Below, one piece after another: positions 7,941 to 16,924 of a DNA stretch of 64,000 bases; the stretch's first letter is position 1; every line of letters begins with the position of its first letter. The notes below the pieces were generated by a model. It ran no database searches. It was not told where the DNA came from and was given only the letters and a program-made list of their open reading frames with translations. Source of the stretch: Bin87 sp963666415 (GTDB lineage: Bacteria > Chloroflexota > Dehalococcoidia > Lucifugimonadales > UBA3495); assembly GCA_963666415.2 (NCBI GenBank), contig CAXXPD010000003.1:2604001-2668000 (forward strand), written 5' to 3'. The position numbers were made by a program, and so were the translations under genes.

Positions 7941-8459
7941 ATGTACACGGCCCTGTTCATTCTGGTAACGGTGTTCACGCTGGGTGGCGCCATCGGGGTG
8001 GTGGTAACGCGCAACGTGGTTCATGCGGCGCTATTCCTGTTGCTTTCGCTGCTCGGCGCGGCCGGAGTGTATCTGCTGCTTTTGGCTGAGTTTCTGGCGT
8101 TGGTGCAGGTGCTGATTTACGGTGGTGCGATCACCATCGTGGTGCTGTTTGCCGTGATGCTGACCCGCTCATCGGAGTATCCGCGCATCAGCGACAACCG
8201 GCAATGGCCGCTGGCGTTGCTGGTGGCGGTGGCGGTGGCGGTGGCGTTAGGCGCAGCGTTCTGGCTGGCGCCGCAACTGGATTCGCAACCGCAGGCTCCG
8301 GTGTTCACCGGGCTGGCGGCGTCGCTCTTCACCAAGTGGGCCCTGCCCTTCGAGATAGCCTCCCTGGTGCTGCTGGTGGCGTTGATCGGAGCCATCATCA
8401 TCGCCCGGACACAGGCATCGACAGTTGGCGGCGACAGCGCGCAGGACGGCGAACGGTAG
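7941..8459 (+). CDS. nuoJ: NADH-quinone oxidoreductase subunit J
   Basis: A 172-residue membrane protein with five hydrophobic segments and the NuoJ segment EFLALVQVLIYGGAITIVVLF (third helix, with its conserved Glu/Gln/Tyr-Gly-Gly). It is part of the membrane arm next to NuoH, NuoA and NuoK. I chose ATG 7941; an upstream in-frame extension to 7911 lacks a plausible ribosome site. It ends 7 bases before nuoK. Confidence 0.93.
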   Translation: MYTALFILVTVFTLGGAIGVVVTRNVVHAALFLLLSLLGAAGVYLLLLAEFLALVQVLIYGGAITIVVLFAVMLTRSSEYPRISDNRQWPLALLVAVAVAVALGAAFWLAPQLDSQPQAPVFTGLAASLFTKWALPFEIASLVLLVALIGAIIIARTQASTVGGDSAQDGER

Positions 8460-8466
8460 TCTGATC

Positions 8467-8787
8467 ATGGTGCCGTTGCTGTACTTTCAACTGTTGGGCG
8501 CCAGTCTGTTCGGGATTGGTTTGTATGGCGTGCTGGCCCGACGCAGCGCCGTGCTGATCGTCCTCTCAATTGAGCTGATGCTGAACGCGGTGAATATCAA
8601 CCTGATTGCAGCCGCATCGTATCTGAACGGCATCGGGCGGTTTGAGGCTTTCGACGGGCAGATCATCGCCATCTTCGTGATTACCGTGGCGGCGGCCGAG
8701 GTGGGTCTGGCGTTCGCCATCATATTGCGGATGTACCGGAATCGAGGCACCGTAAACATGGACGAAATCAACCTGCTGAAGGGATAA
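8467..8787 (+). CDS. nuoK: NADH-quinone oxidoreductase subunit K
   Basis: A 106-residue protein with three transmembrane helices. The conserved membrane glutamates sit in LSIELMLNAVNINLI and in VAAAEVGLAFAIIL. It is homologous to MrpC-type subunits and belongs to the proton-translocating part of complex I. The start is ATG 8467, 7 bases after the nuoJ stop. The length is normal. Confidence 0.94.
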   Translation: MVPLLYFQLLGASLFGIGLYGVLARRSAVLIVLSIELMLNAVNINLIAAASYLNGIGRFEAFDGQIIAIFVITVAAAEVGLAFAIILRMYRNRGTVNMDEINLLKG

Positions 8788-8811
8788 CAACCCAAACCGA
8801 TAACCATAACA

Positions 8812-10749
8812 ATGACCCTCGCTTTCCTCATACCCGTATTGTCCTTCGTGGCGTGTCCGCTGATTATTCTGTTTCAGCGCTGGCTGCCGATGCGAGGTGC
8901 GCCGGTGGCGATCCTGGCCATCGGTGGCGGGTTCGTCATTTGGGTGGTCGTGCTCGCGGCATTCCTGGGAGCCAGCCCGGCTGACACTTCCTGCGCCATA
9001 AACTCGATTACCGGCGCGCTGACCTGTCATTTCAGCACCACCTGGTTTGAGGCCGGCATCCCCGGCGCGCTGGAGTCGGTGGACCAGGCGATCCACCTGG
9101 ACTGGGGCATCCTGATTGACCCGCTGACCGTGGTATTGCTGGGTCTGATTACATTTGTGGCGCTCGGCGTTCAGCTGTATTCGCTGGAATACATGAAGGG
9201 CGACGCCCGTTTCGGCTGGTATTTTGCCTGGCAGGCCTTGTTCGTGGCGGCCATGCTGACGCTGGCGCTGGCCGACAATTTCCTGCTGCTGTACATCGCA
9301 TGGGAGCTGGTGGGCCTGTGTTCGTACCTGCTGATTGGATTCTGGTTCGAGAATCCGGGACCGCGGGAAGCGGCCAAGAAAGCCTTTGTTGTAACCCGCA
9401 TCGGCGACGTGGGCCTCCTGGTGGGCATCCTGCTGTTGTGGGTCAACGTGGGCAGTTTCAGCATGTCCGAGGCGTTCGAAGCGGCGCAGTCCGGCGCGCT
9501 GAGCAGCGGGGTTACGACGACGGCGGCGATTCTGTTGCTGCTGGGCGCGATGGGTAAATCCGCTCAGTTTCCCTTCCACGTCTGGCTGCCCGATGCAATG
9601 GAAGGCCCCACCCCGGTGAGCGCGCTAATCCACGCCGCCACGATGGTTATTGCCGGCGTGTATCTGGTGGCCCGCGCCTATCCGATTTTTGCGGCGTCTC
9701 CCGAAGCATTGATGGTTATTGCCATCATTGGACTGATTACCGCCCTGGGCGCGGCAACCATCGCGCTGGTATCTACCGACCTGAAGCGGATTCTGGCGTA
9801 TTCAACGATTTCGCATCTGGGGCTGATGATGCTGTCGCTGGGAGCGTTGGGCTGGACGGCGGCAGTGTTCCACCTGATGGCCCACGGCTTCGCCAAGGCG
9901 CTGCTCTTTTTGGGCGCCGGCAGCGTGATGCACGGGGTGGGAGCGCACGGCGACGTTGACATTCGCCGGGTGGGAGGCTTGCGGCGCGCGATGCCGTTGA
10001 CGGCGGTGGTGTTCTCCATTGGCGCGCTTTCGCTGGGCGGAATACCGGTGCTGGCCGGTTTCTGGAGCAAGGACGAAATTCTGCTGGCGGTGGCCGGTAA
10101 CCTTCCCATCGTGTTCATCGTCCTGACGCTGCTGACCGCGGGCCTGAGCGCCCTGTACATGGCGCGGGCAATGTTCGTCGTGTTCTTCGGGCCGGAGGGT
10201 GAGGACAGCGTCCACGCCCACGAATCGCCCCTGCTGATGGTCGGCGTGATGTCGGCGCTGGCCGTGCTGGCCGTCGGGTTCGGCTGGATTGCTTTCGACT
10301 GGCCGGGTGAGTTCGGCGGCTTTGGCAGCTTCGTTTTCTACGGCCATGCCGAGGGGTTCCATTTCAATATCCTGCTGGCGGTGCTGTCCATCATCCTCGC
10401 CGTGGGAGCGTTCCTGGGTGCCTGGCTGGTGTACGCGCGCCGTTCCGTATCGATTGAATCGTGGCGAACCCGTCTGCGTCCCGTGCTGCGGGTGGTGGAA
10501 AACCGGTACTACGTCGACGAAACCTACCAATGGGTGATCGACCGGGTGGTGTTGGTAGTTTCGTCAAAGTTGGCGACTTTCGACCGCGCCGGGGTCAACG
10601 ATTTGGGCGTCAACGGGCCGGGGCACGCGGTTCGCAAGGCTGGTTTTGCGCTGCGGTTGCACGTAACGGGACATGTGTCGGTCTACGCGCTGGCGGTGGC
10701 GCTGGGTGTGGTCGGTCTGGCCGTGTTCTGGTGGTTGCGGTCAGCGTAG
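8812..10749 (+). CDS. nuoL: NADH-quinone oxidoreductase subunit L
   Basis: This 645-residue antiporter-like subunit has about 15-16 hydrophobic helices. It shows the NuoL core WELVGLCSYLLIGFW, the KAFVVTRIGDVGLL segment, GKSAQFPFHVWLPDAMEGPTP (split here by description only) and the HLMAHGFAKALLFLGAGSVMH region. The C-terminus ends in a transmembrane helix, as expected for the long lateral-helix extension. It is the distal proton pump of the membrane arm and lies between nuoK and nuoM. Confidence 0.95.
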   Translation: MTLAFLIPVLSFVACPLIILFQRWLPMRGAPVAILAIGGGFVIWVVVLAAFLGASPADTSCAINSITGALTCHFSTTWFEAGIPGALESVDQAIHLDWGILIDPLTVVLLGLITFVALGVQLYSLEYMKGDARFGWYFAWQALFVAAMLTLALADNFLLLYIAWELVGLCSYLLIGFWFENPGPREAAKKAFVVTRIGDVGLLVGILLLWVNVGSFSMSEAFEAAQSGALSSGVTTTAAILLLLGAMGKSAQFPFHVWLPDAMEGPTPVSALIHAATMVIAGVYLVARAYPIFAASPEALMVIAIIGLITALGAATIALVSTDLKRILAYSTISHLGLMMLSLGALGWTAAVFHLMAHGFAKALLFLGAGSVMHGVGAHGDVDIRRVGGLRRAMPLTAVVFSIGALSLGGIPVLAGFWSKDEILLAVAGNLPIVFIVLTLLTAGLSALYMARAMFVVFFGPEGEDSVHAHESPLLMVGVMSALAVLAVGFGWIAFDWPGEFGGFGSFVFYGHAEGFHFNILLAVLSIILAVGAFLGAWLVYARRSVSIESWRTRLRPVLRVVENRYYVDETYQWVIDRVVLVVSSKLATFDRAGVNDLGVNGPGHAVRKAGFALRLHVTGHVSVYALAVALGVVGLAVFWWLRSA

Positions 10750-10773
10750 CCGGCAGATTGATGCGTATCGTAC

Positions 10774-12288
10774 ATGGTTAACTTCGATCAGGTATCACTC
10801 CTATTGCTGGTGCTCGTGCCATTGTCCGGCGCGGTGCTGGCGATGTTTCTGCCCAAAGACCGTCCCCGCGACGCCTGGCAGTTCGCCATTTTCATCGCGG
10901 TAATCTCGCTGGCGTTATCCATCGCCATCTTCATCCGGTATGACTACGGCATGGGCGGCGTCCAGTTCGCGCGGGAATACGCCTGGATTGGTCACCCCAT
11001 CAACATCAGCCTGGACTTTGGGTTGAATGGCATCGGCGCACCGCTGGTGTTGCTGAATGGCATCGTTTTGATGGGCGCCGTGCTGATCAGCCAGACGATT
11101 GTGCGGCGCACCCGTGACTTTTTCGTTCTGCTGTTGGCATTGGGCGCCGGAGTTTATGGCGTCTTCATCGTGCGCGACCTGTTCTTCCTGTTTTTCTTCT
11201 ACGAACTGGCGGTACTGCCGATGTATCTGCTGGTGGGGGTTTGGGGCAGCAGCACCGATTTCACGTCGTTCCTGAGGACGAAAGAGTACGGCGCCATGAA
11301 GCTGATGCTGGTGCTGGTGGGCGGCAGCGTGCTGATCTGGATTGGCATACTGGCCGCCTATGTTGCCTCGTCCCGGGCCGGCTCGCCAACCTTCAATATC
11401 GACGAATTGGTGCAGCTGCAACAGGCCGGCGCCTTTTCCCGCTCCATGCAGTTGTGGGTGTTCCCGATGTTCGCCCTCGGGTTCGGCGTGCTGGCCGGTT
11501 TGTGGCCCTTCCACACCTGGTCGCCCGACGGCCACGTGGCGGCGCCCACGGGAGTCAGTATGCTGCACGCCGGTGTACTGATGAAGCTGGGGGCGTTCGG
11601 CATCATACAGGTGGGCATGGCGCTAACCCCGCTGGGAGCGGAAGTCTGGATGCCGGTGCTCATTGGGCTGGGCACCGTGAACGTAATCTACGGTGCAATT
11701 TCCGCGATGTCGCAGACCGACCTGAAGTATGTCATCGGCTACTCCAGCGTGAGTCATATGGGCTATGTACTGATGGGCATTGCGACGCTGCACCCGGTGG
11801 GACTGGCCGGGGCGGTGTTGCAGATGTTCTCCCACGGCATAATGACGGCCCTGATGTTCGCCATGGTGGGCGCCATCTACGAGCGGGCCCACATTCGGGA
11901 TTCCATGGTTCTGAACGGCCTGATCAAGCGCATGGGCGTAACTACGTTCCTGTTTGCAGCGGCCGGCCTGGCGTCGCTGGGGCTGCCGGGCATGAGCGGG
12001 TTCATCGCCGAATTCATGGTGTTTACGGGAGCGTTCCGCACCTACTGGCCGCTGGCGGTGCTGGGAGTCATCGGGGCGGCGATCACCGCGGTGTACATCC
12101 TGAGGCTGCTGGCCCGCTCCTTCTTCGGCGAGGCCGATCCGCAGTGGGCGAATCTTACCGATGCCAGCACGGTGGAAAAAGGAGTCGGCACGGCGTTCGT
12201 CCTGATCCTGATTGCGGTGGGCATTTGGCCGTCTCCCCTGCTTCGCGTCATCAATACCGGCGTCGAAGGCGCGCTGGCGGCGTTTTAG
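10774..12288 (+). CDS. nuoM: NADH-quinone oxidoreductase subunit M
   Basis: A 504-residue antiporter-like subunit with about 14 helices. Family landmarks are FFFYELAVLPMYLLVGVWG with the conserved membrane Glu, LWPFHTWSPDGHVAAPTGVS, and the LKYVIGYSSVSHMGYVLMG segment. It is one of three homologous proton channels. It starts 24 bases after nuoL and is followed by nuoN after 12 bases. Confidence 0.95.
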   Translation: MVNFDQVSLLLLVLVPLSGAVLAMFLPKDRPRDAWQFAIFIAVISLALSIAIFIRYDYGMGGVQFAREYAWIGHPINISLDFGLNGIGAPLVLLNGIVLMGAVLISQTIVRRTRDFFVLLLALGAGVYGVFIVRDLFFLFFFYELAVLPMYLLVGVWGSSTDFTSFLRTKEYGAMKLMLVLVGGSVLIWIGILAAYVASSRAGSPTFNIDELVQLQQAGAFSRSMQLWVFPMFALGFGVLAGLWPFHTWSPDGHVAAPTGVSMLHAGVLMKLGAFGIIQVGMALTPLGAEVWMPVLIGLGTVNVIYGAISAMSQTDLKYVIGYSSVSHMGYVLMGIATLHPVGLAGAVLQMFSHGIMTALMFAMVGAIYERAHIRDSMVLNGLIKRMGVTTFLFAAAGLASLGLPGMSGFIAEFMVFTGAFRTYWPLAVLGVIGAAITAVYILRLLARSFFGEADPQWANLTDASTVEKGVGTAFVLILIAVGIWPSPLLRVINTGVEGALAAF

Positions 12289-12300
12289 GATGCTGGGCTG

Positions 12301-13851
12301 ATGGCAACCGGACTGACCACCAATCTGCTGCTGTTGACGCCGGAGTTCGTGCTGACGGCGCTGGCGTTCCTGGTGTTCACCGTAGATCTGTTCCTGCCGG
12401 AACGCAGCAAGGAGTGGCTGGCCGGGCTGTCGGTGGTTGGGCTGGTGGGCGTCATTGTTATTTCGCTATTCATGCTGCCCGGACGCACCGCCGAGCTGTA
12501 CGGCGGGTTGATGGTGGTGGACGGGTTCGGTCTGTTTTTCAAGATATTTTTCCTGGGCATCGGAATCGCCATCATCGCCCTGTCGGTTGAGTACGGTCGG
12601 GACCGGTTGCAACATCGCGGCGAGTTTTACGGCCTGCTGCTGTTTTCCATCCTGGGCATGAACCTGATGGCGATGTCCCGGGAACTGTTGACCGCCTACA
12701 TCTCGCTGGAACTGCTGTCGTTCAGCCTCTACGTGCTGGTGGCCTATGGGTTGCGGGAGGCGCGTTCCAACGAGGCGGGCATCAAGTACATCATCATCGG
12801 TGCGCTGTCGTCGGCGGTGATGCTGTACGGATTGAGCAACGTGTACGCGGCGCTGGGCACCACATATTTCGCCGACATTGCAATCGAACTGGCATCCCCG
12901 GCAACTGTCAGCCCGGTGCTCTGGATTGGCGTGGCGTTGCTGGTGGCGGGGTTGGGATTCAAGCTATCGGCGGTTCCGTTCCACATGTGGGCGCCGGATA
13001 CCTACGAGGGAGCGCCGTTGCCGGTTACGGCTTATCTCGCCATTGGTTCCAAGGCGGCGGCCTTTGCGCTTACCTTGCGCCTGTTTGCCGAAGCGGTGGC
13101 GCCGGCAGCCGACCGGTGGGGCGAATGGCAGCTGGTAATCGCGATACTGGCCGCGCTGACCATGTTGTTAGGCAACCTGGTGGCGCTGGCGCAAAGCAAT
13201 CTGAAACGCCTGATGGCCTACAGCAGCATCGGACACGTTGGCTATGCACTGGCCGGTGTGGCGGTATTGGGCAGCGATTTCGCGCTGGCGGCCAAAGCCG
13301 TGATTTTCTACCTGGTGGTGTACGCGGTAACGAACCTGGTGGTGTTCGCGGGAATTACCGCTTACTATAACCGCGAAGGCAAGGATGATATCGCAGATTT
13401 GGGCGGGCTGGCCGACCGGCAACCCTTCCTGGCTGCCGTCATTGCCATCGGCCTGTTCTCGCTGGCCGGGTTGCCGATTTTCGGCGGGTTTACCGCCAAG
13501 TTCTACCTGTTTGCGGCGGTGGCAGACGGCGGGTTCCTGTGGCTCGCGGGGGTTGCCGTATTCAGCAGCCTGGTGTCTTTGTATTACTACCTGCAGGTGC
13601 TGCGCCAAATGTACATCGAGCCGGCGCGCGGCCATCACGATGCCGCCGACGAATCGGGTGTTGATAATCCCCCGGCATCTCACGGCCACGACCAGCCAGG
13701 GGAAGCGCCGCCGCCCCTGCAACGCCCGTCAATTCTGCTGACGGCTACCATGGGGGTGGGCGTCCTGGTGGTTACCTGGCTGGGAGTCTACCCGGCTCCC
13801 CTGCTGGCGCTCATCGAGACGGCCAGCTCTGCCATTCTGCCATTGGGTTGA
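12301..13851 (+). CDS. nuoN: NADH-quinone oxidoreductase subunit N
   Basis: A 516-residue antiporter-like subunit with about 14 helices. It contains AYISLELLSFSLYVLVAY, FKLSAVPFHMWAPDTYEGAP and LKRLMAYSSIGHVGYALAG. A His/Asp-rich insert (around HDAADESGVDNPPASHGHD) precedes the last helix and is not a usual NuoN feature. It is the last nuo gene here. No nuoE, nuoF or nuoG follows, so the cluster encodes the 11-subunit form A-B-C-D-H-I-J-K-L-M-N. Confidence 0.94.
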   Translation: MATGLTTNLLLLTPEFVLTALAFLVFTVDLFLPERSKEWLAGLSVVGLVGVIVISLFMLPGRTAELYGGLMVVDGFGLFFKIFFLGIGIAIIALSVEYGRDRLQHRGEFYGLLLFSILGMNLMAMSRELLTAYISLELLSFSLYVLVAYGLREARSNEAGIKYIIIGALSSAVMLYGLSNVYAALGTTYFADIAIELASPATVSPVLWIGVALLVAGLGFKLSAVPFHMWAPDTYEGAPLPVTAYLAIGSKAAAFALTLRLFAEAVAPAADRWGEWQLVIAILAALTMLLGNLVALAQSNLKRLMAYSSIGHVGYALAGVAVLGSDFALAAKAVIFYLVVYAVTNLVVFAGITAYYNREGKDDIADLGGLADRQPFLAAVIAIGLFSLAGLPIFGGFTAKFYLFAAVADGGFLWLAGVAVFSSLVSLYYYLQVLRQMYIEPARGHHDAADESGVDNPPASHGHDQPGEAPPPLQRPSILLTATMGVGVLVVTWLGVYPAPLLALIETASSAILPLG

Positions 13852-13901
13852 TCCAGGGAGATAATCCGAGCGTACACATCTCGACTTAGCGGAGGACAGC
13901 G

Positions 13902-14432
13902 ATGATTATCGCGGTGATTGGCAACAGTGATCCCCCGCCCCACATCTACGCGTTGGCCGAAGAAGTGGGGCGCGAACTGGCGCGGCGGGGCGTGACGCCG
14001 GTGTGCGGCGGTTTGTCCGGCGTAATGGAAGCGGTGTGCAAGGGCGCGAAGTCAGAGGGTGGCACCACCATTGGCATCCTGCCCGGCGGTTCCCCGGATA
14101 CAGCCAACGCTTTCGTTGACATCCCGATTGCCACCAATATGGGGTATGCCCGGAACGTGGCCGTGGTCAGCACCGGCCGCTCTGTCATCGCGGTGGGCGG
14201 CGCATTCGGGACGCTCTCGGAAATCGCTTACGCCCTGAGCTATGGGATTCCGGTGGTTGCCCTGAGCAGCTGGCCATTGACGGTGCGGGGCGACGGTCTG
14301 CCGGTGGGCGACGAGTACGTGCTGGCCGATGATCCGGCGGACGCCGTCGATAAGGCGATTGCCGCCGCTGAGGACCGCACCGCTGAAACGGTGTCGGTGG
14401 CCTTTTCGGAACCCGCCGTGAGAGGTGCATAA
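13902..14432 (+). CDS. TIGR00725-type SLOG/LOG-like nucleotide-binding protein
   Basis: The 176-residue product begins with a Rossmann-like strand MIIAVIGNSDPPP. It carries the lysine-decarboxylase-like (LOG/SLOG) features PVCGGLSGVMEAVCKGA and AVGGAFGTLSEIAYALSYGIPVV, matching the TIGR00725 group. These proteins bind nucleotide-derived ligands; the exact reaction is not established. A GGAGG site lies just before ATG 13902. Its stop overlaps the enolase start by one base (TAATG), so the two are translationally coupled. Confidence 0.8.
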   Translation: MIIAVIGNSDPPPHIYALAEEVGRELARRGVTPVCGGLSGVMEAVCKGAKSEGGTTIGILPGGSPDTANAFVDIPIATNMGYARNVAVVSTGRSVIAVGGAFGTLSEIAYALSYGIPVVALSSWPLTVRGDGLPVGDEYVLADDPADAVDKAIAAAEDRTAETVSVAFSEPAVRGA

Positions 14433-15739
14433 TGCCCGACGCTACTATCGCGTCCATCGTGGGCCGGGAAGCGCTTGATTCTCGCGGCAACCCAACCGTA
14501 GAGGCAGAAGTTGCGCTGAGCGACGGCAGCATCGGCCTGGCGCTGGTGCCATCCGGAGCGAGCACCGGCAGCTATGAAGCGTTGGAATTACGCGACGGAG
14601 ACGCGGCCCGGTTCGGCGGCAGCGGGACACTGAAAGCCGTCGCCAACATCAGTGGTCGCATCGCCCCGGCCCTGGTCGGCGCATCCCCGTTTGACCAGTC
14701 TGCGGTGGACACGCAGTTGCAGGGGCTCGACGGCACCAGCGACAAGAGCGGCCTGGGCGCCAATGCCGTGCTTGCCGTATCGATGGCAACGGCGCGAGCG
14801 GCGGCGGTTTCTGCGTCCGGCGGCTCGTTGTGGCGGCATCTGGCCAATGGAGGCGAGGTTTCCCTGCCGGTGCCTCTGCTGAACATTCTCAATGGCGGAC
14901 GCCACGCCTCAAACTCCGCCGATGTTCAGGAGTTTATGGTGGCGCCGGCCGGGTTCGACCGGTTCTCTGATGCACTGCGCGCCGGTGTTGAAATTTACCA
15001 GGCGCTCAAATCCATACTGCGCGCCGGCGGACACAACCTGAATGTTGGTGACGAGGGTGGGTTTGCGCCAACCCTGCCGTCCAACCGGGATGCCATCGAG
15101 GTGGTGCTGCAGGCGATTGACACCGCCGGGTACACTCCGGGCAAACAGGTATTCATCGCGCTGGACGTGGCCGCATCCGAGCTGTGGAATTCAGGGACCT
15201 CTCAGTATGACCTGGAAAGGGAAGGCACCTCGCTGACCGCTGCGCAGCTGGTGGATCTGTACGCCCGCTGGTGCAGCGAATATCCGATCATCAGCATTGA
15301 GGACGGATTGTTCGAGGATGACTGGGATGGTTGGGCAACGCTGACGCGGCGGTTGGGTTCCGAGGTGCAGTTGGTGGGGGATGACTTGCTGGTAACCAAC
15401 ATTGCTCGCCTGCGCCGGGGCATCAACGCTGGCGCCGCTAATTCCATACTGCTGAAGCCCAACCAGATTGGCACGCTGTCGGAGACTGCCCAGGCGTTGT
15501 CCATGGCCCGTGAGGCCGGCTGGACTGCCGTGATGAGCCACCGTTCCGGAGAGACGGAGGACACCACCATCGCCGACCTGGCGGTGGCCTGGGACGTGGG
15601 CCAGATTAAAACCGGAGCGCCGGCCCGGTCAGAGCGCGTGGCCAAATACAACCGACTGTTGCGGATTGAGGCCGAGTTGGGCGCGAATGCTCGCTACTCC
15701 GGCATATCGGTGTACGGGCGATTGGGGACGGCGGTGTAA
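14432..15739 (+). CDS. eno: enolase (phosphopyruvate hydratase)
   Basis: The 435-residue product has the enolase N-terminal GREALDSRGNPTVEAEV, PSGASTGSYEALELRDGD, DEGGFAP (catalytic Glu region), SIEDGLFEDDWDGW and the C-terminal signature KPNQIGTLSETAQA, then SHRSGETEDTTIADLAV. It interconverts 2-phosphoglycerate and phosphoenolpyruvate in the cytoplasm with Mg2+. Length and motifs are complete. It forms a short glycolytic run with gap, which starts 160 bases later. Confidence 0.97.
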   Translation: MPDATIASIVGREALDSRGNPTVEAEVALSDGSIGLALVPSGASTGSYEALELRDGDAARFGGSGTLKAVANISGRIAPALVGASPFDQSAVDTQLQGLDGTSDKSGLGANAVLAVSMATARAAAVSASGGSLWRHLANGGEVSLPVPLLNILNGGRHASNSADVQEFMVAPAGFDRFSDALRAGVEIYQALKSILRAGGHNLNVGDEGGFAPTLPSNRDAIEVVLQAIDTAGYTPGKQVFIALDVAASELWNSGTSQYDLEREGTSLTAAQLVDLYARWCSEYPIISIEDGLFEDDWDGWATLTRRLGSEVQLVGDDLLVTNIARLRRGINAGAANSILLKPNQIGTLSETAQALSMAREAGWTAVMSHRSGETEDTTIADLAVAWDVGQIKTGAPARSERVAKYNRLLRIEAELGANARYSGISVYGRLGTAV

Positions 15740-15782
15740 CGCCGAAGTTAACGAATTGTGCCCACGCGGGCTTGCTGGATGA

Positions 15783-15788
15783 TATAAT
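15783..15788 (+). promoter_or_regulatory. possible -10 element upstream of gap
   Basis: A perfect TATAAT (15783-15788) lies 112 bases before the gap start codon. No convincing -35 hexamer is found at the right spacing; the nearest, TTGTGC, is 21 bases away. This is only a candidate promoter for gap and the downstream membrane-protein gene. Confidence 0.35.
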
Positions 15789-15899
15789 CGCCGTCGCCGG
15801 GGGTGTGAAATTAATGGATTGACCCGGCGCTGGGGCAGTGCGTAAATCGCGCCGTTTCGCCTGTCACAACCAACACTACTGACGGGAGGGCACACCGGT

Positions 15900-16919
15900 A
15901 TGGTGACGCGCATTGGGATTAACGGATTTGGCCGCATCGGTCGATTGGTGGCTCGGGCCGCCCTGTCTCCCACCTACCATAATCGGCTTGACCTGGTCGC
16001 GGTCAATGGTCGAGGAGAAACGGAAACCGCCGCTCATCTGTTCAAATACGACAGTACCTACGGCCCATACGCCGGCACGGTGGCCGTCGACAACGGGGAT
16101 CTGGTTATCGACGGCAAAACCATCCGAATGTTCCAGGAGTCTGAACCGGCCGACATTCCCTGGTCGGAAATGGACGTTGACATCGTGGTGGAATGCACCG
16201 GGCGCTTCACCGACGCGGCCAAGGCCGTTGCCCATATCGAGAGCGGTGGCGCCGATAAGGTCATCATCTCGGCTCCGGCCCGCGGCGCTGACGCCACCAT
16301 CGTGCTGGGCGTGAACGATGAAGTGTACGACGGGAGGGAGCACCGCGTCATTTCCAACGCGTCCTGCACCACCAACTGCTTCGCGCCGATGGTGAAGGTG
16401 TTGCACGATGCGTTCGGTGTGGAGCGGGGGCTGATGTCGACCATTCACGCCTACACCAACGACCAGAGCATTCTGGACCGCAATCATCGGGATTTGCGCC
16501 GGGCGCGCGCGGCAGCGCAGAACATTATCCCCACCAGCACCGGCGCGGCCCGATCGGTGGGAATCGTGCTGCCGGAGTTGGAAGGCAAGCTGCACGGTAT
16601 TGCTTACCGCATCCCCACATCGGTTGGGTCCGTGACGGATTTTGTGGCCGATCTGAAACAGTCGGTCACCAAGGAAGCAGTTAACGCCGCCTTCAGGGCT
16701 GCCGCTGACGGGCCCATGAAGGGCATCCTGGAATATACGGAAGACCCCATCGTCAGCTCCGACATTCGGGGCAACACTCACAGCTGCATTTTTGACGCGT
16801 TGAGCACAATAGTGCTGGACGACAGCATGGTGAAGGTGATGGGTTGGTACGACAACGAGTGGGGCTATTCCTGCCGCACCGCTGACCTTTGCTGCGTGGT
16901 AGGCGGTCAGGGCGGCTGA
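15900..16919 (+). CDS. gap: type I glyceraldehyde-3-phosphate dehydrogenase
   Basis: The 339-residue product has the dinucleotide-binding GINGFGRIGRL at its start and the catalytic ASCTTNC with Cys156, then the HAYTNDQ segment and the C-terminal WYDNEWGYSCR. It oxidises glyceraldehyde-3-phosphate with NAD(P). The residues after the second beta strand read AVNGRGE, where NAD-specific enzymes usually have Asn-Asp. A Gly-Arg at that place may relax the preference toward NADP; this is inference. The start is ATG 15900 with GGGAGG upstream. Confidence 0.96.
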   Translation: MVTRIGINGFGRIGRLVARAALSPTYHNRLDLVAVNGRGETETAAHLFKYDSTYGPYAGTVAVDNGDLVIDGKTIRMFQESEPADIPWSEMDVDIVVECTGRFTDAAKAVAHIESGGADKVIISAPARGADATIVLGVNDEVYDGREHRVISNASCTTNCFAPMVKVLHDAFGVERGLMSTIHAYTNDQSILDRNHRDLRRARAAAQNIIPTSTGAARSVGIVLPELEGKLHGIAYRIPTSVGSVTDFVADLKQSVTKEAVNAAFRAAADGPMKGILEYTEDPIVSSDIRGNTHSCIFDALSTIVLDDSMVKVMGWYDNEWGYSCRTADLCCVVGGQGG

Positions 16920-16924
16920 CGGAT

